Assembly (NCBI GenBank): GCA_036023115.1
Contig: JAYKKT010000090.1
Coordinates: forward strand, 31,227,001 to 31,291,000
Source of the DNA: Brasenia schreberi
Lineage: Eukaryota; Streptophyta; Magnoliopsida; Nymphaeales; Cabombaceae
DNA length: 64,000 bases
Reading direction: 5' to 3'
The notes under the pieces were generated by a model. The model saw only the letters and a program-made list of their open reading frames with translations. It was not told the origin of the DNA and did no database searches. Shown here in pieces: positions 59,415 to 64,000 of the stretch; position 1 is the stretch's first letter, and every line of letters begins with the position of its first letter. The translations under genes were made by a program, and so were the position numbers.

Positions 59415-59805
59415 CGCTGCTTACACGAATCATTTATACATCTTGGTGACCATGAAACTGTCAATGATTTACATCTATATGTTTGCTTTTTGCTGAACGA
59501 AATTCTTATTGCAGCCCCATTAACGTCTCCTACAAAACATTGCAAATTCTTGCTTACGTTGTGAGTCATGTATGAAAATGTTTCTTACAAATAATTGCAG
59601 ATTCTTGCTTTAAGCACGAGTTATATATGCGCAGACAGAGACACCCTCTCAATTCGTCATCAGTGAACTGAGTAGAGCTTTGACTGAATAAGTTCAATGT
59701 TGTGCTCAACGAGCAGGAATGCATCACTCAGCTGCTTATGTAAACCACATTTAACCTCATCAAGCCTGCTGCATGAGTATACGCAATACCATATATGTAT
59801 CCTAA

Positions 59806-59920
<115 letters not shown>

Positions 59921-60156
59921 AAAGGTAATAGACAGCAAACATCTTCAACACAAGACAATATACACCAAGACACCTACGAGACACTGTCAAACAACTCAAG
60001 ATGAGCAAAAGCAAATGGAGCAGACCACTAACTAGGACTGTTTTAACACCAAAAGCAAATGGAGCAGTACACTAGCTATATGAACCGCCACTGGCAACAA
60101 CCATGAGCGGAAACCGGCTCCCACACACCAACCAGACTCAAAACGCACATGATCAG

Positions 60157-60579
60157 TCAAGGCAAGCTGCCACGAGTCTTCTGGCCACCATACAGCTGAG
60201 TGGGTTGAGGAATTGTACCAGCCATGCCAGGAAGCCCTCCAAAGCCGGGAAAGGTGATGGGGCCACTTATCACTGGTGGGTTCAACAGACTGAACCCTCC
60301 TGGATGACCAAGCATGGGTGGGTTCAGCATTCCAGGCAAGCCACCAAGACCCATGACAGGTGGGTTCATGAAGCCAGGTACGCCAATTCCGAACACAGGC
60401 GGGTTCGACAGACCGAACCCATTGCCTAGCCCACCAACTGTTAAACTAGGCATGACCCCCACACTGTCGACGGTTTGTGGCTGATCAACCGGCTCAGGCA
60501 TGTTCCTTCCTTCATTGCGCACAAGAAAGGCAAGCAAAAGGATAACAAAGGCAGCTCTCTTTCTCACAATCCTGTCCAT
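60157..60579 (-). CDS. small secreted NPP-repeat Gly/Pro-rich protein
   Basis: 140 residues from the chosen ATG at 60579. An in-frame ATG at 60600 would add seven residues, but it lies only about 8 bp below the start expected from the TATA box and has T at -3, while 60579 has A at -3 and G at +4. Residues 1-24 form a signal peptide: basic DRIVRKR, then hydrophobic AAFVILLLAFLV. The mature part is rich in Gly, Pro, Leu and Met, with NPP units at residues 59, 72, 86 and 100 (spacing 13-14), each followed by a Gly-rich PG segment. It has no Cys after the signal, fitting an extensible or cell-wall-type structural protein. I do not recognise a named family. The gene is compact and intronless. Confidence 0.8.
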   Translation of the reverse strand: MDRIVRKRAAFVILLLAFLVRNEGRNMPEPVDQPQTVDSVGVMPSLTVGGLGNGFGLSNPPVFGIGVPGFMNPPVMGLGGLPGMLNPPMLGHPGGFSLLNPPVISGPITFPGFGGLPGMAGTIPQPTQLYGGQKTRGSLP

Positions 60580-60630
60580 CTTCTCTCTTGCAAATGCCAT
60601 ACAATGCAGCGAAACTCATTAGTTACTCCC

Positions 60631-60639
60631 TCTTTTATA
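60631..60639 (-). promoter_or_regulatory. TATA box of the NPP-repeat gene
   Basis: TATAAAAGA on the minus strand, a near-consensus plant TATA box, about 60 bp above the chosen start codon. Confidence 0.75.
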
Positions 60640-60659
60640 ACATAAATTGAAGGAACTTA

Positions 60660-62690
60660 CTGCGGATACAATATTTTCACCATGTGGTAAGTTGGTCAGC
60701 ATGGGGTTAATGAGGGTGTTGAGCTGCATTCATTCTCATGGGTTGTGCATGTCCTTTACTAGAAAATGTTAAGTATGAAGGAATGAATTCCTACCAACCA
60801 ACCTTGTAGAAGTCTTAAATGTCTGAACCTAGTTATTTAGCAACTCTTCCTGCATTTTCCTGACGGTAGGAATTTATGTATTTCCTATTAAACAAAAATC
60901 AATAACCAGATTGTTTCTGTTAGCCAGGGGATGAAAAGAGAGAGAAACAAACTGGATCTGGTCTTATTCGAAGACTATTGCAAGAGTCTCATCTTTAATC
61001 CTTTAGGCCAAGAAAAATTACCAATATCGGGTTTTGTAAGCGTCAGGAAACGGTATTTCCCAATATCGGGTTATATGAAAATTAGTCTATTTGAGATCCT
61101 TAACATAGCAGCCTTTCTGAACACTAGGTGGGTTTAGCTCGAGTGTGATGAAGGCTTGTAAGATGGATTCATCTGCCTTTTTACGTTCAAAGACTACTCA
61201 ATAGACTTCCGATGGCTGTAAGGGCTAGCTAATGCAACCTCCTCCTGTTTCGAGCTTGGGGCTGATTATACTGCCGGCATGTATATTTTATTTTTCCAAA
61301 ATGGAGAAAAGGAGAGCTTCTCTCTAAAGTAAAAATTGAGCTTCTTTTTGTGAAACAAAGAAAGCTTCTTGATATTGAGAGAATAACCTACAGTAGTTCA
61401 TAGTAACACTCGACCATACATGCTCGGGAATCCACTCACTAACTTGAGAATAGGGTGTGTGTGAATCTACTCAGGTCCTATCAAGTGAGAAACATGGAGA
61501 TATACAGTGGGGATTTCATAATACTTAACACCATTGGAGCATACATACTGGGGGGCATGAAGCAACCTCCTCACTCAACTTTTAAGAAGGAAGAGAAACG
61601 AAAGGCCGGCTTACGAGTTAGGTTCAATACCGCCACCACTGGACCCAATGCCATCCTTCTGTTCGTCTTTCTGCTCCCATTATTTCTCGACACCTTCTCT
61701 TTGAATATGAACAGGGTTTGATCATAAAAGCAGCTCATATTTTTTAATACATATATTCTTGTACGTATTATATGTACTCGACTACAAAAGCACAAAGAAT
61801 CCAAACAGCTTAGCTCATATATGTTCATGAGCTTAAACAGGTTCAGGCAAGCCAAGCTAGCATGTTCCTAACTCTGGAACTAAACTGTACCTCCCCAAAA
61901 AGACACTGGAGAGATGAGCCAAACTCGGTCTGTTTGGACCCACGAGCCAAATGATACCGAGCACAGAACAAGCTGAATGGATCTGAACCATGAGCAGCAT
62001 GTGCAACCCTAGCAACAGATTTACCTGGTAGTGTGGATAACCAACCTTCAATGTACAGCAAAGCGTAACAGGTCCAACTAACCCACGAGGCACCAAGCAT
62101 AAGCCTCATAGCACAAAACTGAAGAAACTACTAATAAAATCGACAATAATTAATCACCAAACCACGTTAATGTATATGACCACCATCAAGGAAAGAAACT
62201 TGACATCAATTACTTCACCAGAAACTAGAGCAGACCATCATAAACAAACGTAGTTATACAGTGGTTAAATCCTCCTCAACTTACAAGTACAATGCCGAAA
62301 GTTGCTCAATTGTAAATCGCAATGGTTGACAGTTGACACTCTTCAATATATACAAATATATACAGTGCACAACGATATAGCGACCTACTCTTGGCATAAA
62401 ATTAATGTACCTACTGAGCTTTGCATCCATTCATGGCGTGCCTAAAGGACATACGAATTTGCAGATTAGCATGTATCTGTACAACAAACACCACACTCAT
62501 TCCAAGGCATGAGCTTCCCAACAGATTGCCTTGTAACTGGAAATAGAGCTTCCCCAGACATGGGATTGCTTCATTTACAGATTAACGTGTCCCAGTGCAA
62601 GTTACTAAGCTGGAACAAGCGCTACAAGTTCAGCGCAAGACGTAAGCTTCCCAACAGATAATCTTGCACAGATGATTAAACTGGACGAAG
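60660..62690. other. intergenic DNA, no gene recognised
   Basis: Overlapping minus-strand frames at 61843-62109 have no known motif. The part near 62250-62690 is probably the 3' UTR and flank of the GFS12-like gene. Confidence 0.5.
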
Positions 62691-62696
62691 AAGAAT

Positions 62697-63126
62697 TTAG
62701 CAGCATATCTTCAAAAAGCCATCTTCCGTCCCTACAACGAACAACCTTGAGAAAGGGAGGATGTTTATGCTTGACAAGGCTGACATATTTCTGCCTCCAC
62801 CATCGGAAATATACAGTTTTCTGGGGATAACCCGTTGGTGCCGCTCCTGCATTTCATCAAAACGGCAGTTACACAGAAATACCGAAGGAAAAAAAAAAGA
62901 ATCAAACTGACATGTTGCTGCAGAAATACAGCAAATATTAAGTGTTTAAACAACCCATATTCACCAAACAGAATGGACGAAACCATATATAATTACTTCT
63001 GAATCACATAGTGAAGAAAGACCAATCTTGTTTCCAGAAACAGAAATCATATCTTGACCCCATACTGAGAAACCACAAACACCATCTGAATAGCCATTGA
63101 ACACATGCAGCTCACTTGAGCCGTTC
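62697..63126 (-). CDS. GFS12: GFS12-like BEACH/WD40 protein, C-terminal exons (5' partial)
   Basis: complement(join(62697..62846, 62997..63126)). The exon at 63126-62997 (acceptor CTGCAG, donor GTAATT) reads NGSSELHVFNGYSDGVCGFS and VWGQDMISVSGNKIGLSSL. The exon at 62846-62697 (acceptor ATGCAG) reads RKLYISDGGGRNMSALSSIN, ILPFSRLFVVGTEDGFLKIC, C and TAA. Both match the end of the C-terminal WD40 propeller of plant GFS12, a kinase-BEACH-WD40 protein involved in vacuolar protein trafficking (established for the family). Phases join and no stops occur. The preceding exon is not recognisable in 63127-64000, so the gene either continues beyond the window across a long intron or is a detached fragment. 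The name rests on recalled similarity. Confidence 0.75.
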
Positions 63127-64000
63127 CTGCAGCATAACAACAGAGTATTAATGTGGCTTAGGTGCATATCTGAAATAACAGGCAGATTAATAAATTAGCC
63201 TGAATAGCAGAACTCCACTGTTAAACAGGTAGGAGAAAACAGGTTGTTTCACAGTGTCAACAAGTAGATACCAAGAGCCGCCAATTCATATCAATAGAAC
63301 ATGCAGGATGGGTGTATCTGTGATCACTCGCGATATATTAATTGTTCAAATAAAATAACCTGCTTCCAGTCCACAGGCATTCAATCTCTCCATTGTGAGT
63401 ATCACTGTTACTTTAGTCATAATGAATCACTTCAAGTTCAAAACAAGGCAATCTGAATACCAGAAGTCCACAAAAAAGTTGTCATTCTTATCAGTAAATC
63501 TGGTGAATGCATAAAACTACAAAAAAGTCACCATGTTCTTTAAGTATTATAGGAAACACCCGATTCTTCACGTTTCATACATCTAAACTTTTTAAGACAC
63601 ATTTCAAGAGATTCCTGATATTTTGCAAGAAAACAACTTTGAAGCTATTGCCAAGATTTTTTCATGCTAAAGTTTCTTCACAAGAATTTGACTCTGGTGG
63701 AGTTCAGGTACCATACAAGTCAATCAAATAATGCTGAAGCATTTTCTCTTTGGAAGGTAGGACCATGTTGGTGGAGTTTCTTGTAGCCCCACCATTTATT
63801 TGTTATACCGAGTAAGAACAAGCTAAAGTGCATTCTCTAAGTCATGTGTGCATGAGAGAACACACTAATGTGCGTTCTCTTCAGACTCAGTATTACCGAC
63901 AATCTGCATCTCACCATATGTGCATGCATGAACTTCTCTCTGTGTCTGTGCATTCCTGTATATGTGTGTGGATGTCCACGTGTGCCTGTGCATTTCTTTT
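63127..64000. other. intron or intergenic DNA
   Basis: If the GFS12-like gene is real and complete, this is its intron. A stretch near 63364-63405 reads NGEIECLWTGSR on the minus strand before a GT, but I cannot place it in the family. Nothing else is seen. Confidence 0.4.

Noticed and set aside
60103..60429. 108-codon plus-strand frame
   Set aside because: Antisense shadow of the NPP-repeat gene, whose signal peptide, repeats and TATA box support the minus strand.
61843..62109. Two overlapping minus-strand frames of 79-88 codons
   Set aside because: No recognised family; both frames are equally open, which is typical of chance.

Overview
This window is nuclear DNA of a flowering plant. The evidence is spliced plant-family genes (a PTI1-like cytoplasmic kinase, a GFS12-like BEACH/WD40 C-terminus, a CDC48 fragment), many Ty1-copia LTR retrotransposons primed by initiator-Met tRNA, plant RTE-type LINEs and tRNA-derived SINEs. 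The species cannot be fixed from the sequence. The very long, transposon-filled introns point to a genome rich in old and young LTR elements.

Layout. 1-1578: AT-rich flank, a minus-strand tRNA-derived SINE-like block and the 3' flank of the kinase gene. 1579-34060: one complete PTI1-like kinase gene on the minus strand, with seven coding exons totalling 1,086 bp spread over 31 kb. Coding intron 4 (8.0 kb) holds a full-length, decayed copia element with a perfect target duplication, and a SINE. Coding intron 3 (18.4 kb) holds a nest: copia A (minus) is interrupted by copia B (minus) and copia C (plus), and B is interrupted by copia D (plus). Coding intron 1 holds three tandem 229-bp units and a (CT)n tract. 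34060-38000: promoter and intergenic DNA. 38000-48400: three partial PTI1-like copies keeping only 3' exons, within a local segmental duplication, one copy interrupted by an RTE LINE with a 16-bp target duplication. 48400-50850: a second RTE remnant abutting an intron-containing CDC48 fragment. 51000-60100: mostly AT-rich intergenic DNA, a small copia relic with perfect target duplication, and microsatellites. 60157-60640: a small predicted secreted NPP-repeat protein gene with its own TATA box. 62697-63126: the last two exons of a GFS12-like gene, minus strand, 5' partial.

How the parts relate. The PTI1-like protein reconstructs to 361 residues with every splice site GT-AG and all phases consistent, despite about 21 kb of inserted elements. 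Its one striking oddity is that the catalytic HRD motif reads HRG, predicting a weak or dead kinase. Nesting order agrees with LTR divergence: B's LTRs are visibly more diverged than those of D, which sits inside it. I see no novel enzymatic or defence system. The interest lies in the pseudokinase change, the nested insertion history with microhomology deletion scars, a 22-bp micro-insertion of an RTE tail, and the partial kinase array.
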